NCBI GenBank assembly: GCA_905197905.1
Contig: CAJKAP010000002.1
Coordinates: 185,480 to 249,479 of the forward strand
DNA: 64,000 nt
Origin: an uncultured Sutterella sp.
Lineage (GTDB): Bacteria; Pseudomonadota; Gammaproteobacteria; Burkholderiales; Burkholderiaceae_F
Reading direction: 5' to 3'
In this document: positions 8,324-16,963 of the stretch, in pieces
How positions within the stretch are numbered: the stretch's first letter is position 1
Layout of the letters: each line of letters starts with the position of its first letter
The notes under the pieces: model-generated
Databases searched by the model: none
What the model was told of the DNA's origin: nothing
Seen by the model: only the letters and a program-made list of their open reading frames with translations
Translations under genes and position numbers: made by a program

Positions 8324-8830
8324 TTACGCTTTACTCAGCGAGGCACGAATCTTTTTCAGCATGCTCGTAGTAGAGCGCTTATGTTCAAAAGTCACTGTGA
8401 CCGTTTTGCCACCCCAAGTGCTGACGATCTTTGCTTCTGGAAGATCCTCCGGACGGTAGTCGCCACCTTTGACGTAAATATCAGGATGAGCCAATTCCAC
8501 CGCTTTGAGTGGCACCGTGTCTTCAAAAATAACCACCAAATCAACGCATTCCAGTGCGGCTAACACAGAGGCGCGATCAGCTTGTGTATTGATGGGACGA
8601 TCGTCTCCCTTGCCTAGCATTTTGACAGAGGCATCACTGTTGATTGCCACAATCAAACTTTTACCAAGAGAACGAGCTTGGGCAAGGTAGGTAACATGTC
8701 CACGGTGCAAAAGGTCAAAAACACCGTTGGTAAAGACAACAGGACCCTCGAGCTCTGCGCGGCGAGCAGGGAGTTCTGCGAGGGAGCAAATTTTTGCTTC
8801 AAAGGCTGGTGGAGGTAAACGAGTACTCAT
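8324..8830 (-). CDS. hldC: D-glycero-beta-D-manno-heptose 1-phosphate adenylyltransferase
   Basis: Transfers AMP from ATP to heptose-1-phosphate, giving ADP-D,D-heptose for the LPS inner core. 168 residues matching the C-terminal (RfaE2) half of bifunctional HldE, here a separate gene as usual in betaproteobacteria. The nucleotidyltransferase signature TNGVFDLLHRGHV carries HxGH at residues 42-45. AINSDASV, GDDRPINT and the KRSTTSML nucleotide-binding motif near the end are all present. It is the last gene of the operon hldA-hldD-gmhB-hldC and lies 21 bases after gmhB. The symbol rfaE2 is also used. No membrane segments. Confidence 0.94.
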   Translation of the reverse strand: MSTRLPPPAFEAKICSLAELPARRAELEGPVVFTNGVFDLLHRGHVTYLAQARSLGKSLIVAINSDASVKMLGKGDDRPINTQADRASVLAALECVDLVVIFEDTVPLKAVELAHPDIYVKGGDYRPEDLPEAKIVSTWGGKTVTVTFEHKRSTTSMLKKIRASLSKA

Positions 8831-8851
8831 GAGTGAGATTCCAAAAGAAGG

Positions 8852-9427
8852 TTAAGCAATGCGGGTCATCAAGTTTCGATACCAAGATGAGTGCACAGCC
8901 TGAGCAACGGAGGAAAAGACTTGCGTTGCCTCGTCAGTGGGCGCGGGCACGGCTTTGCCATCGGTACCAAGTAGAACTCGTTCTTGACAACGAGCGCCAA
9001 GTCCCGCCGCCATATCGCTTGGTTTATCACCAAAAATCATGCTACTTTCGAGATCGATGTCCAAATCCTTAGCGGCTTCTAGAAGCATGCCAGGGCGTGG
9101 TTTACGACAGTTGCAGTCTAGTTGAAATTCAGGGAGTGCTTTTGAGGGGTGATGTGGACAGAAATAGACCCCAGCTAAAGGAGCGCCTGCCTTTTTAAAC
9201 TCCGCCTTCATCCAATTCGTGAGTTGGTTGAAATCCTCAATGCTGTAGTAGCCACGACCAATACCAGACTGGTTTGTCACGACGACGAGCATCCACCCAT
9301 CGTCGTGAAGTACCTTAGCCGCTTCGAGTATGCCAGGAACCCATTGAAATTCTTCTACGGTGTGTACATAGGCGAAGTCGAGGTTAATCACCCCATCCCG
9401 ATCAAGGAAAACAGCACGTTTAGCCAT
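8852..9427 (-). CDS. gmhB: D-glycero-D-manno-heptose 1,7-bisphosphate 7-phosphatase
   Basis: HAD-superfamily phosphatase removing the C7 phosphate from heptose bisphosphate in ADP-heptose synthesis. 191 residues. The nucleophile motif is FLDRDGVIN (Asp9 and Asp11); motif II is TNQSGIGRG. The zinc-binding loop CPHHP...CNCRKPRPGML gives Cys-x-His and Cys-x-Cys ligands, and FGDKPSDMAAG supplies the motif III/IV region. The ATG shares a base with the hldD stop (TAATG), so translation is coupled. In many betaproteobacteria gmhB sits between glyS and plsC; here it has joined the heptose operon and that site (32436-32523) is empty. Confidence 0.95.
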   Translation of the reverse strand: MAKRAVFLDRDGVINLDFAYVHTVEEFQWVPGILEAAKVLHDDGWMLVVVTNQSGIGRGYYSIEDFNQLTNWMKAEFKKAGAPLAGVYFCPHHPSKALPEFQLDCNCRKPRPGMLLEAAKDLDIDLESSMIFGDKPSDMAAGLGARCQERVLLGTDGKAVPAPTDEATQVFSSVAQAVHSSWYRNLMTRIA

Positions 9428-10428
9428 TATTCCACTCGCGGAAAGGTTTTCAAGAGATACTCCATGTAGTCACGTGTTCCTTCTTGAACTGTACGGAACT
9501 GAACATCACAACCACCATGACGTAACTGCGTGAGATTAGCTTCTGTGAAGGCCTGATATTTACCCTTCAGTGCTTCTGGAAAAGGAATGTATTCAAGCTC
9601 GCCGCAGTCAACAGCTTCTTGGAGTGACAATTCTGGTTCGTTGTTGAAGTGGCGCAAGGAATTGATCACACTAAGGGCAACGTCGTTGAATGGTTGAGCA
9701 CGTCCCGTGCCACAGTTGTAGATTCCAGAAACAGGCTTATCTAAGAAGTGGAGGAGCACCGCTGTCACGTCATCGATATAGACGAAGTCACGAGACTGAG
9801 CGCCGTTGGCATAGCCTAAGCAACCTTCAAAAAGCTTGACCCTCTTGTTACGGCGGTACTGGAAGTACTGGTGATAAGCCACACTAGCCATACGACCTTT
9901 GTGTTGTTCATGAGGACCGTACACATTAAAGTAGCGAAGGCCAATTACTGGGGCGGTGAGGTTCTTCATTTCACGACGAAGAACTTGGTCAAAGAGATAC
10001 TTGGAGTAGCCGTAGACATTTAAAGGCTGTTCATATTCCAAGTCTTCAATGAAGGTCGTCTTCGAGCCATAAGTCGCAGCAGAAGAGGCGTAGATGAAAG
10101 GTATCTTTAGCTCTTGAGCCCAGCGGAACAATTCGAGCGTGTAGCGGTAGTTGTTTTCCATCATGTAGACGCCGTCTTGTTCCATTGTGTCAGAGCAAGC
10201 GCCTTGATGGAAAATCACTTCTGGCTTAGGAGCTGTGCCATTACGCACACGAGCAATAAAGTCTTGTTTGTCGAAATAGTCGGAAATTTGAGCGGCGGCC
10301 AAATTTAAAAACTTTTCGCTTTTACCGAGATGGTCGACAGCGATGACATCGGTGATGCCACGTTTATTTAAGGCTAAAATGTTGTTACAACCGATAAAGC
10401 CAGCGGCACCAGTGACCAAAATACTCAT
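9427..10428 (-). CDS. hldD: ADP-L-glycero-D-manno-heptose 6-epimerase
   Basis: Extended short-chain dehydrogenase/reductase that epimerises ADP-D,D-heptose to ADP-L,D-heptose, the donor used by WaaC (14691-15653). 333 residues, family length. The NADP-binding motif TGAAGFIGCN lies at 6-15, the serine region YASSAATYG at about 113-121, and catalytic YGYSK gives Tyr139 and Lys143. RYFNVYGPHEQHKG and the RDFVYIDDV motif are typical of HldD. It is the second gene of the operon: 44 bases separate it from hldA, and it is coupled to gmhB by a one-base overlap. Alternative symbols are rfaD and waaD. Confidence 0.97.
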   Translation of the reverse strand: MSILVTGAAGFIGCNNILALNKRGITDVIAVDHLGKSEKFLNLAAAQISDYFDKQDFIARVRNGTAPKPEVIFHQGACSDTMEQDGVYMMENNYRYTLELFRWAQELKIPFIYASSAATYGSKTTFIEDLEYEQPLNVYGYSKYLFDQVLRREMKNLTAPVIGLRYFNVYGPHEQHKGRMASVAYHQYFQYRRNKRVKLFEGCLGYANGAQSRDFVYIDDVTAVLLHFLDKPVSGIYNCGTGRAQPFNDVALSVINSLRHFNNEPELSLQEAVDCGELEYIPFPEALKGKYQAFTEANLTQLRHGGCDVQFRTVQEGTRDYMEYLLKTFPRVE

Positions 10429-10472
10429 ATCGTTTTCTCCAAAAAATCAGTTTTTATTTGATCAGTCGAGCG

Positions 10473-11405
10473 TTAAGCGAGGCTATTAAAAAGTTCTTCA
10501 TAGCTCACAGAGGCAGTACCTAACTTACCGACCACGATACCAGCTGCACGGTTAGAGGTGCGTACAGCAGTTTCGATATCGCTACCAATGGCGAGCATGG
10601 TAGAGAGCACAGCGATCACAGTGTCACCAGCCCCGGAGACATCGTAGACTTCGCGTGCTTGTGTGGGCACGGTCAAAATCAAATTGTCCCCAAAAAGCGT
10701 CATACCTTCTTCACTACGGGTGAGTAGCAGATACTTGAGTTCTAGGCGTTCGCGCAAAGCCATCGCTCGCTCTTGAAGATCTTCTTCAGACTTCCATTGT
10801 CCGACGACGGTTTGAAGTTCTGTGCGATTGGGCGTAATGACGGTTGCCCCGCGATAGCGACTGTAATCGCTGCCTTTGGGATCCACAAGAATGGGGACAT
10901 TTTTAGCGCGAGCGGTTTCGATCATGTGGGTGATGTGCGAAAGTCCACCTTTACCATAATCAGAGAGCACCAACATATTGTGCTCAGGAAGGATCTGATC
11001 AAAGATTGAGAGGTGCTGTGCGAGAACGTCTTCGTTGGGTGTTTGTTCAAAGTCGCAGCGAATCATCTGTTGCTGTCGAGCGACGATGCGCAATTTCACC
11101 GTGGTGGGGAGACGACTGTCAAACTGAAAAATCGGTTTGATCCCGGCTTGCTTCGCACGGTTTTCTAAAGTGCGTCCAGCTTCGTCTTCACCTACGACAC
11201 AGAGCAGAGACGGGTGAGCACCAATGCTGGCGATATTGAGTGCGACGTTAGCCGCTCCGCCAAGACGTTCTTCACTATGGTTAATTTTGACGATCGGAAC
11301 GGGTGCTTCTGGGGAAATGCGACTTGCATCCCCAAACCAATAACGATCAAGCATCGCATCTCCGACGACGAGCACACGAGCGGTGAGAAAACTTTGTGCG
11401 TTCAC
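10473..11405 (-). CDS. hldA: D-glycero-beta-D-manno-heptose-7-phosphate kinase
   Basis: PfkB/ribokinase-family kinase phosphorylating C1 of heptose-7-phosphate, the HldA (RfaE1) half of HldE as a separate gene. The chosen GTG start at 11405 gives 310 residues and has GGAG nine bases upstream. An upstream TTG at 11432 would translate through that Shine-Dalgarno and add nine residues, so it is rejected. Motifs are VVGDAMLDRYWFG, the glycine-rich GGAANVALNIASIG, and the anion-hole/catalytic DVSGAGDT. First gene of the heptose operon, divergent from pgm across a 363-base gap. gmhA, needed to start the pathway, is not in the window. Confidence 0.95.
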   Translation of the reverse strand: MNAQSFLTARVLVVGDAMLDRYWFGDASRISPEAPVPIVKINHSEERLGGAANVALNIASIGAHPSLLCVVGEDEAGRTLENRAKQAGIKPIFQFDSRLPTTVKLRIVARQQQMIRCDFEQTPNEDVLAQHLSIFDQILPEHNMLVLSDYGKGGLSHITHMIETARAKNVPILVDPKGSDYSRYRGATVITPNRTELQTVVGQWKSEEDLQERAMALRERLELKYLLLTRSEEGMTLFGDNLILTVPTQAREVYDVSGAGDTVIAVLSTMLAIGSDIETAVRTSNRAAGIVVGKLGTASVSYEELFNSLA

Positions 11406-11768
11406 GAATTCATTCTCCAAAAGGATACCCAACTAGTTTATTAAACGGTGCTAACAAAAATCTTTCACCTCAAGTGATGACGGAATTGTCAGAAAGTGCG
11501 ACTAACCGACGTTCTATTGGTCGGGCTAATTATCAAGGTACTCGCGCTACAGACGTCCAAGTGGGCATCAAAGATCTGGATCATTATAGGCGAGCACCGA
11601 GGAAAAATTGTTGATTTATTCTTCAGGAAATGTGTGCTCTAGCAATTCCTTGAATCATCTCTGGATTCTAAAGTATCGACCTTCTTGTTTTTTTGATTAA
11701 AATACGGAAAACCTACTATGTCGACAGCTTGTGTCGACGACTCAGAATAACAGAAGGATCTAAGAATT
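11406..11768. other. Divergent intergenic region, hldA/pgm
   Basis: 363 bases between divergent operons, so it must hold promoters for both. On the plus strand TAAAAT (11698-11703) could be a -10 element but has no convincing -35. Two copies of TGTCGAC (11719-11725 and 11732-11738) stand 13 bases apart in what would be the pgm leader and could pair as a small hairpin. AGAAGGATC before the pgm ATG is the ribosome site. No ORF, RNA gene or long repeat is evident. Confidence 0.5.
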
Positions 11769-13151
11769 ATGACGGCGGATTTATCCATTTTTAAGGCATA
11801 TGACATTCGCGGTATCGTTGGCAAGACGCTGACGGAGGATGTTGTCCGGGATATCGGTCGCGTTTTAGGGACGATGGCAAAAGAGAAGAAGGTCGACTCG
11901 ATTTGTGTTGGCCGCGACGGTCGTCTCTCGGGTTTAGCCCTCAGCACGAAACTCATGGAAGGCATCATCTCTGTTGGAGTGAATGTCAAAAATATCGGGA
12001 TGGTACCTACTCCAGTGCTTTACTTTGCAACCAAACATTTTGGCAACGGCTCTGGTGTGGCAGTGACTGGATCCCATAACCCCCCAGATTACAACGGCCT
12101 CAAGATGATGTTGGCGGGATTGACACTTTTTGGTGAAGAAATTCAGTCCATTGGTGCTCGCGTGAACGCTGGGGATTGGAAGCTCGCAGAAGCGCCTGGC
12201 GTCATTGAAGAAGTGGATGCATTAACCCCTTACATAGACAAAATTGTCAACGATGTCAGGTTAGCGCGCCCGATGAAGGTAGCTGTTGATGCAGGGAATG
12301 GTGTTGCGGGCCCGACGGCTGTTCGTCTTTTGAAGGCTCTTGGTTGCGAGTTAGTGGAACTCTACACCGATATTGACGGGCGCTTCCCCAACCACCATCC
12401 AGATCCTTCCAAGCTTGCGAACTTGGTTGACTTGCAAGCTGTACTGTCTTCGGGTGACGCGGAAGTGGGGATTGCCTTTGACGGTGACGGAGACCGTTTG
12501 GGTGTCGTGACTCGTGACGGCAATGTGATTTTCCCAGACCGTCAGATGATGCTCTTTAGCGCGGATATCCTCGAAAAACATCCTGGCGCTCAGATCGTTT
12601 ATGACGTTAAGTGCACGCGTCGCTTGATTCCTTGGGTTAAAGAGCATGGTGGGGAACCAATAATTAGTTGCACGGGTCACTCTTTGGTGAAGGCGAAGTT
12701 GCGTGAAACTGGCGCACTTTTTGCTGGCGAAATGTCTGGGCATTTGTTCTTTAACGACGGTCGCTGGCCTGGCTTTGATGACGGCGTTTATGCAGGGATG
12801 CGTTTACTTGAAATCCTCTCTCGCACAAACAACCCAAGTGCAGTCTTGAATGCTCTGCCTAGCGCCTACAACACGCCAGAATTGCAGATTCCTGTCGCAG
12901 AAGGGGCGAATAAAAAAATCGTGTCGAAGTTACAAGACTCACTCTCTTTCCCAGACGCTGTTCGTACGATCACGATTGACGGTGTGCGAACTGAATGGGA
13001 AGATGGATTCGCGCTTGTACGCGCCTCGAACACAACACCAGTATTGGTGTTGCGCTTTGAAGGGGATACGCCAGAAGCACTTGAGCGCATTAAGCACACA
13101 TTTATGCAGGCTGTTTCTCAGGTTGAACCAGGCTTAACCATGCCTCAGTAA
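11769..13151 (+). CDS. Phosphomannomutase/phosphoglucomutase (AlgC family)
   Basis: Alpha-D-phosphohexomutase of 460 residues interconverting hexose 6- and 1-phosphates, supplying glucose-1-phosphate for GalU and possibly mannose-1-phosphate. It opens FKAYDIRGIVGKTL, the phosphomutase start. The active-site phosphoserine is in VTGSHNPPDYNG (Ser102). Metal-binding DGDGDR supplies Asp238, Asp240 and Asp242. The sugar-binding loop is GEMSGHLFF, and the phosphate-binding RASNTTP is in the C-terminal domain. It heads a plus-strand run with pgi (15 bases downstream), waaC, waaA and thiD. Dual glucose/mannose specificity is inferred from similarity to AlgC; PgcA-like activity alone is possible. Confidence 0.93.
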   Translation: MTADLSIFKAYDIRGIVGKTLTEDVVRDIGRVLGTMAKEKKVDSICVGRDGRLSGLALSTKLMEGIISVGVNVKNIGMVPTPVLYFATKHFGNGSGVAVTGSHNPPDYNGLKMMLAGLTLFGEEIQSIGARVNAGDWKLAEAPGVIEEVDALTPYIDKIVNDVRLARPMKVAVDAGNGVAGPTAVRLLKALGCELVELYTDIDGRFPNHHPDPSKLANLVDLQAVLSSGDAEVGIAFDGDGDRLGVVTRDGNVIFPDRQMMLFSADILEKHPGAQIVYDVKCTRRLIPWVKEHGGEPIISCTGHSLVKAKLRETGALFAGEMSGHLFFNDGRWPGFDDGVYAGMRLLEILSRTNNPSAVLNALPSAYNTPELQIPVAEGANKKIVSKLQDSLSFPDAVRTITIDGVRTEWEDGFALVRASNTTPVLVLRFEGDTPEALERIKHTFMQAVSQVEPGLTMPQ

Positions 13152-13166
13152 GTTAAGGAACACTTT

Positions 13167-14624
13167 ATGTCAGAGAAGCTTTATTCTCGCCCTTTACTGA
13201 GCGAAACACGTAAGCGCGATCTTTGCGAATCGAGAGCTTGTGGAATTTTGCTAGATATTTCTCGTCAACGGTTAACGAATGACGATTTTGAGCAGCTCAA
13301 ATCGCTCTATGAGAGCAAAGAAGTGCACAAGAATTTCTTGCGTATGGTCAAAGGCGAAGTGGTGAATAAGAGCGAAAGTCGTGCGGCATTGCATACGCTT
13401 TTGCGCGCAAATACGTCTCGCTTGCCCGTGTTTAAAGAAGTTCTCGCTGAACGCAAGCGTATGCTAGACTTCGCACGCCGTGTCCGCAATGGCGAGTGGC
13501 GTGGTTGTCGAGGAGACGTAATTACCGATGTAATTAATATAGGTATCGGCGGCTCGGAAATGGGACCGCATGCTGTTTATCATGCACTGCGTACACCCAA
13601 CCAGCACATTAAAGTGCATTTCCTCTCGAGCGTTGATGGGATTTTGATGGAGCGCGTTTTAGCAGAATGTAAGGCTAAAACGACATTGGTGGTAGTCTCT
13701 TCTAAGAGCTTCAAAACTCGTGAAACATTGGTGAATGCAGCGGCTGTTGATCAGTGGTTGCTCGATAACGGTATCGTTGGGCGTGATCGCCATGCACATA
13801 TGGTGCTAGCTACGGCTAATCCAGAAGCCGCAATGCAAATGCTTTTGCCACGTGAAAACATTTTTGCGCTTTGGGACTGGGTTGGTGGCCGCTTCTCAGT
13901 GTGGGGATCTGTTGGCTTGCCTCTCGCAATTGCTTTGGGCGAAGATGTCTTTAAAGAATTCTTGAGTGGTGCAGCCGAAATGGACCGTCATACGGCCACT
14001 GCGCCTTTTGAACACAATTTGCCAGCACAATTAGCGATGCTCTCTTTTTATAATCGTCGCTCCTTGGAGGTTCCTTCTTTCTGTTTCCTCTCCTATGATG
14101 AACGCTTGCGTATCATGGCACCGTGGTTGCAACAGCTAGAGATGGAATCTTTGGGTAAAGTGCATGATCAGGATGGACAGTTGATCAAAGAGCTCACTGG
14201 ACAACTTGTCTGGGGCTCTAACGCCAACGAGGGTCAACATAGCTTCTTTCAGTGGTTGCGAGAAGGGACGGGTAACACCAGTATTGATATTCTTTGGAGT
14301 GAAATGCCAGGTCACCGTTATGCGGAACTGTATCGAGTACTACAAGCTAACGCCCATGCACAGACTGAGGCTTTGATTGCTCGCACATCCCGGTTGCCCT
14401 TCTTTAATGCGGTGAATGTGGTTGCGCTCGATGCGGTCACTCCGCGTCGTTTGGGCAGTTTGATGGCGATGTATGAACACAAAGTCACTATGTTAGGCAC
14501 GCTCTACAATATCAATCCGTATGACCAACCTGGTGTAGAGCTTGGAAAACGGTTGAGTTCCCGTGTTGAACGTGGTGAGTCAGTAGAAGCTTCTCTAGCT
14601 GAAGTAAAGGCAAGTATCGACTAA
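13167..14624 (+). CDS. pgi: Glucose-6-phosphate isomerase
   Basis: Cytoplasmic isomerase between glucose-6-phosphate and fructose-6-phosphate, placed so that its product feeds the adjacent phosphomutase. 485 residues, somewhat shorter than the 549 of the E. coli enzyme. Motifs are NIGIGGSEMGPHAVYHAL, the sugar-phosphate loop VVSSKSFKTRETL, VGGRFSVWGSVGLP (signature 1), NANEGQHSFFQWLREGT (signature 2), and the catalytic lysine region MYEHKVTMLG. A Shine-Dalgarno AAGGA lies eight bases before the ATG. A perfect 11-base inverted repeat follows the stop. No missing catalytic segment was noticed; the reduced length is spread over loops. Confidence 0.95.
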   Translation: MSEKLYSRPLLSETRKRDLCESRACGILLDISRQRLTNDDFEQLKSLYESKEVHKNFLRMVKGEVVNKSESRAALHTLLRANTSRLPVFKEVLAERKRMLDFARRVRNGEWRGCRGDVITDVINIGIGGSEMGPHAVYHALRTPNQHIKVHFLSSVDGILMERVLAECKAKTTLVVVSSKSFKTRETLVNAAAVDQWLLDNGIVGRDRHAHMVLATANPEAAMQMLLPRENIFALWDWVGGRFSVWGSVGLPLAIALGEDVFKEFLSGAAEMDRHTATAPFEHNLPAQLAMLSFYNRRSLEVPSFCFLSYDERLRIMAPWLQQLEMESLGKVHDQDGQLIKELTGQLVWGSNANEGQHSFFQWLREGTGNTSIDILWSEMPGHRYAELYRVLQANAHAQTEALIARTSRLPFFNAVNVVALDAVTPRRLGSLMAMYEHKVTMLGTLYNINPYDQPGVELGKRLSSRVERGESVEASLAEVKASID

Positions 14625-14633
14625 GCCGGAATA

Positions 14634-14671
14634 GAGAAAACACAAAGAAAAACCTTTCCCTGTGTTTTCTC
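14634..14671 (+). terminator. Inverted repeat after pgi
   Basis: GAGAAAACACA (14634-14644) pairs perfectly with TGTGTTTTCTC (14661-14671) across a 16-base loop. There is no T run after the stem, so this is an attenuator or mRNA-stabilising hairpin at least as plausibly as a full terminator. A second 5-base hairpin (CAGAC...GTCTG, 14671-14689) abuts the waaC start codon. Confidence 0.5.
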
Positions 14672-14690
14672 AGACCAAAAAAGAGTCTGT

Positions 14691-15653
14691 ATGAAAATCC
14701 TGATCGTGAAAACCTCCTCCATGGGGGACATCATCCATGCTCTACCAGTGGCCTATGACATTAAAGCCGCGATGCCAGATTGTCAGATTCACTGGGTAGC
14801 AGAGGAAAGTTTTCGAGAAATTCCAAGATTATCTTCCAGAGTCGAGAAAACACATGTGACGGCGTTTCGGCGTTGGAGAAAACATTTTTTTGCTGCTGAT
14901 GTGCGAGCAGAAATCGATGCGCTCAAGGAAGAGTTGAGGGCGGAAAAGTTCGATGTAGTTCTTGATATTCAAGGCTTATTGCGATCGGGTTTCGTGTGCC
15001 ATTGGGCAAAAGCTCCAACTTGGGGCTACACCTGGAAAACGGCCCGTGAATCTTTAGCTAGCCTCTTTTACGATCACCGTTTAGACTTACCAGAAGGAAT
15101 TGGCGCTGTTCGTCGCTACCGTGTAGCGGCGGCACTAATGCTTAACTATTCCATTGATGAAGATCATCCTCGATTTGCTTTAGAGCCCAAAGAGACCTCA
15201 TATTTGACAGAAGGGCTGCCCTATGTGGCACTTGCCGTCAATACCAGTCGAGATGAAAAGCTTTGGCCTGCACAAAACTGGGTGTCTTTAGCGAATAATT
15301 TAAGAGCGCAAGGATTACGAGCCGCTCTCTTTTGGGGGAGTGAACGAGAACGTGAACGCGTGGAAGCGATTGCAATGCAAATTCCCGATGCGGTTGTCGT
15401 CCCTCGAATGGGTCTTGAAAAAACGGCCGCAACATTAGCGAAAGCCGTAGGCGTCATTGGGGTTGATACGGGATTGTCACATTTAGGCGCAGCATTGGGT
15501 CGGCCTAGTGTGGGGATTTTTGTTTCTACGCCGACAGAAACTTTGAAACTTTACGGAGATGGTCCCGTGATATCCCTTGGGGGTGTCGGTGTGTGTCCTG
15601 AGATATCTCAGGTGCAAGCGGCCTTCGATAAAGTTCTCGGAGAAGCACAGTGA
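14691..15653 (+). CDS. waaC: LPS heptosyltransferase I
   Basis: GT9-family glycosyltransferase that adds the first L,D-heptose from ADP-heptose to Kdo of the LPS inner core on the cytoplasmic face of the inner membrane. 320 residues. The start MKILIVKTSSMGDIIHALPV is diagnostic of WaaC/WaaF proteins and is WaaC-like. DIQGLLRSG and the GVDTGLSHLGAALGRPSVGIF donor-binding region are present. It directly precedes waaA, with its TGA inside waaA's GTGA start, so the two inner-core transferases are co-translated. The donor is made by the hld operon just upstream on the other strand. Confidence 0.95.
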   Translation: MKILIVKTSSMGDIIHALPVAYDIKAAMPDCQIHWVAEESFREIPRLSSRVEKTHVTAFRRWRKHFFAADVRAEIDALKEELRAEKFDVVLDIQGLLRSGFVCHWAKAPTWGYTWKTARESLASLFYDHRLDLPEGIGAVRRYRVAAALMLNYSIDEDHPRFALEPKETSYLTEGLPYVALAVNTSRDEKLWPAQNWVSLANNLRAQGLRAALFWGSERERERVEAIAMQIPDAVVVPRMGLEKTAATLAKAVGVIGVDTGLSHLGAALGRPSVGIFVSTPTETLKLYGDGPVISLGGVGVCPEISQVQAAFDKVLGEAQ

Positions 15654-16963
15654 AAATAACACCAAAAATGTACAAAGCAATCAGTGTGGTTGCCTTGCCC
15701 TTAGCGAGTTTGTATTTAATGTGGCGTTCTCGTCGCCAGCCTGAATACCGCCAATTTTGGGATGAACGATTTGCCTGGTCGAGCTTTCCGCTCAAGACTA
15801 ATCGTCCCCGCGTGTGGATTCACGCAGTCAGTGTTGGCGAAACGAATGCGACGAAGCCACTTTTGTCGGCGATCTTAAATGAGTGGCCAGAATGCGATGT
15901 ACTCTTGACGCACATGACGCCGACGGGGCGTGAGGCAGGAAAAGCACTTGTAGCTATGGCTCCAGACCGTGTGGTGCAGTGCTATTTGCCGTACGATGCA
16001 CCTTATGCGGTACGCAAGTTTTTCCGCCAGACTCGTCCTACGATGGGCATCATTATGGAAACTGAGGTTTGGCCAAACTTGATGAGTGAAGCGAACCAAT
16101 GTGGTATTCCCATGGTGCTCGCTAACGCTCGAGAAAGTGAAAAGTCACGCGAAAAAGCAGCACGGGTTATTGAACTGATGCGTCCTGCCTTTGAAAGTTT
16201 TGAAGTGATTTTGGCGCAAAGCGAAGAAGATAAAAAGCGCTTTGAAAGCCTAGGTGCAAAGAATCTACTTGTCTGTGGCAGCGTGAAATTTGATATTAAA
16301 CCGAATTTATCTCAAGTCGCCGCTGCTCGAGATTGGAAGGCAAGATTAGAGCGCCCAGTCGCCTTAATTGCTTCCACACGTGTTGGAGAAGAGGCGCGTT
16401 TTGCTCAAGCACTTAAGCAAAATCCTGATATCCGTCACCGCATGCTGACGGTGATTGTTCCTCGTCATCCAGAGCGCTTTGACTCCGTGTATCAGTTGTT
16501 GATAAATGAAGGCTTCAAAGTGTGTCGTCGCTCTCTGTTACGTGATGCGAGTGACATTCCAGAGGACTGCGATATTGTCTTGGGTGACAGTATGGGAGAG
16601 ATGAGTTTCTACTGCGCTCTGTCTGACATGGTTGCTATGGGAGGGTCATTTGAACCCTTTGGCTGCCAGAATGTGATTGAACCAGCGCTTGCTGGATGCC
16701 CTGTTGTCGTTGGTCCCTCTATTTTTAACTTTGACAAAATCGTGCGCGATGGACTCGCGGCAGGTGCTATGGTGCAGGTGCAAACTCCTGATGAGGCTCT
16801 TGCGTGCTTTGGTGAATGGCTCGAGAAGCCTATGGAACGGGTGATGGCTGCTGAAGCAGCCCTCGGCTTTGCGAAAGAATATGCAGGGGCAACAGACCGC
16901 ATGATGAAAGTCTTGGAGGAAATATGGAACAAGGCGCAAAAGAACAAAAAATCAATGTCGTAA
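15650..16963 (+). CDS. waaA: 3-deoxy-D-manno-octulosonic acid (Kdo) transferase
   Basis: Transfers Kdo from CMP-Kdo to lipid IVA, the essential start of the LPS core; inner-membrane associated. 437 residues, GTG start overlapping the waaC stop by four bases, with GGAG seven bases upstream. An N-terminal hydrophobic segment (about 9-23) anchors the protein. The family motif IHAVSVGETNAT contains the conserved glutamate (usually ASVGE). METEVWPN, ANARESEKS and the C-terminal GGSFEPFGCQNVIEPALAG are all WaaA hallmarks. The 3' end overlaps thiD by 40 bases. Whether it adds one or two Kdo residues cannot be read from sequence. The symbol kdtA is equivalent. Confidence 0.96.
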   Translation: MKITPKMYKAISVVALPLASLYLMWRSRRQPEYRQFWDERFAWSSFPLKTNRPRVWIHAVSVGETNATKPLLSAILNEWPECDVLLTHMTPTGREAGKALVAMAPDRVVQCYLPYDAPYAVRKFFRQTRPTMGIIMETEVWPNLMSEANQCGIPMVLANARESEKSREKAARVIELMRPAFESFEVILAQSEEDKKRFESLGAKNLLVCGSVKFDIKPNLSQVAAARDWKARLERPVALIASTRVGEEARFAQALKQNPDIRHRMLTVIVPRHPERFDSVYQLLINEGFKVCRRSLLRDASDIPEDCDIVLGDSMGEMSFYCALSDMVAMGGSFEPFGCQNVIEPALAGCPVVVGPSIFNFDKIVRDGLAAGAMVQVQTPDEALACFGEWLEKPMERVMAAEAALGFAKEYAGATDRMMKVLEEIWNKAQKNKKSMS

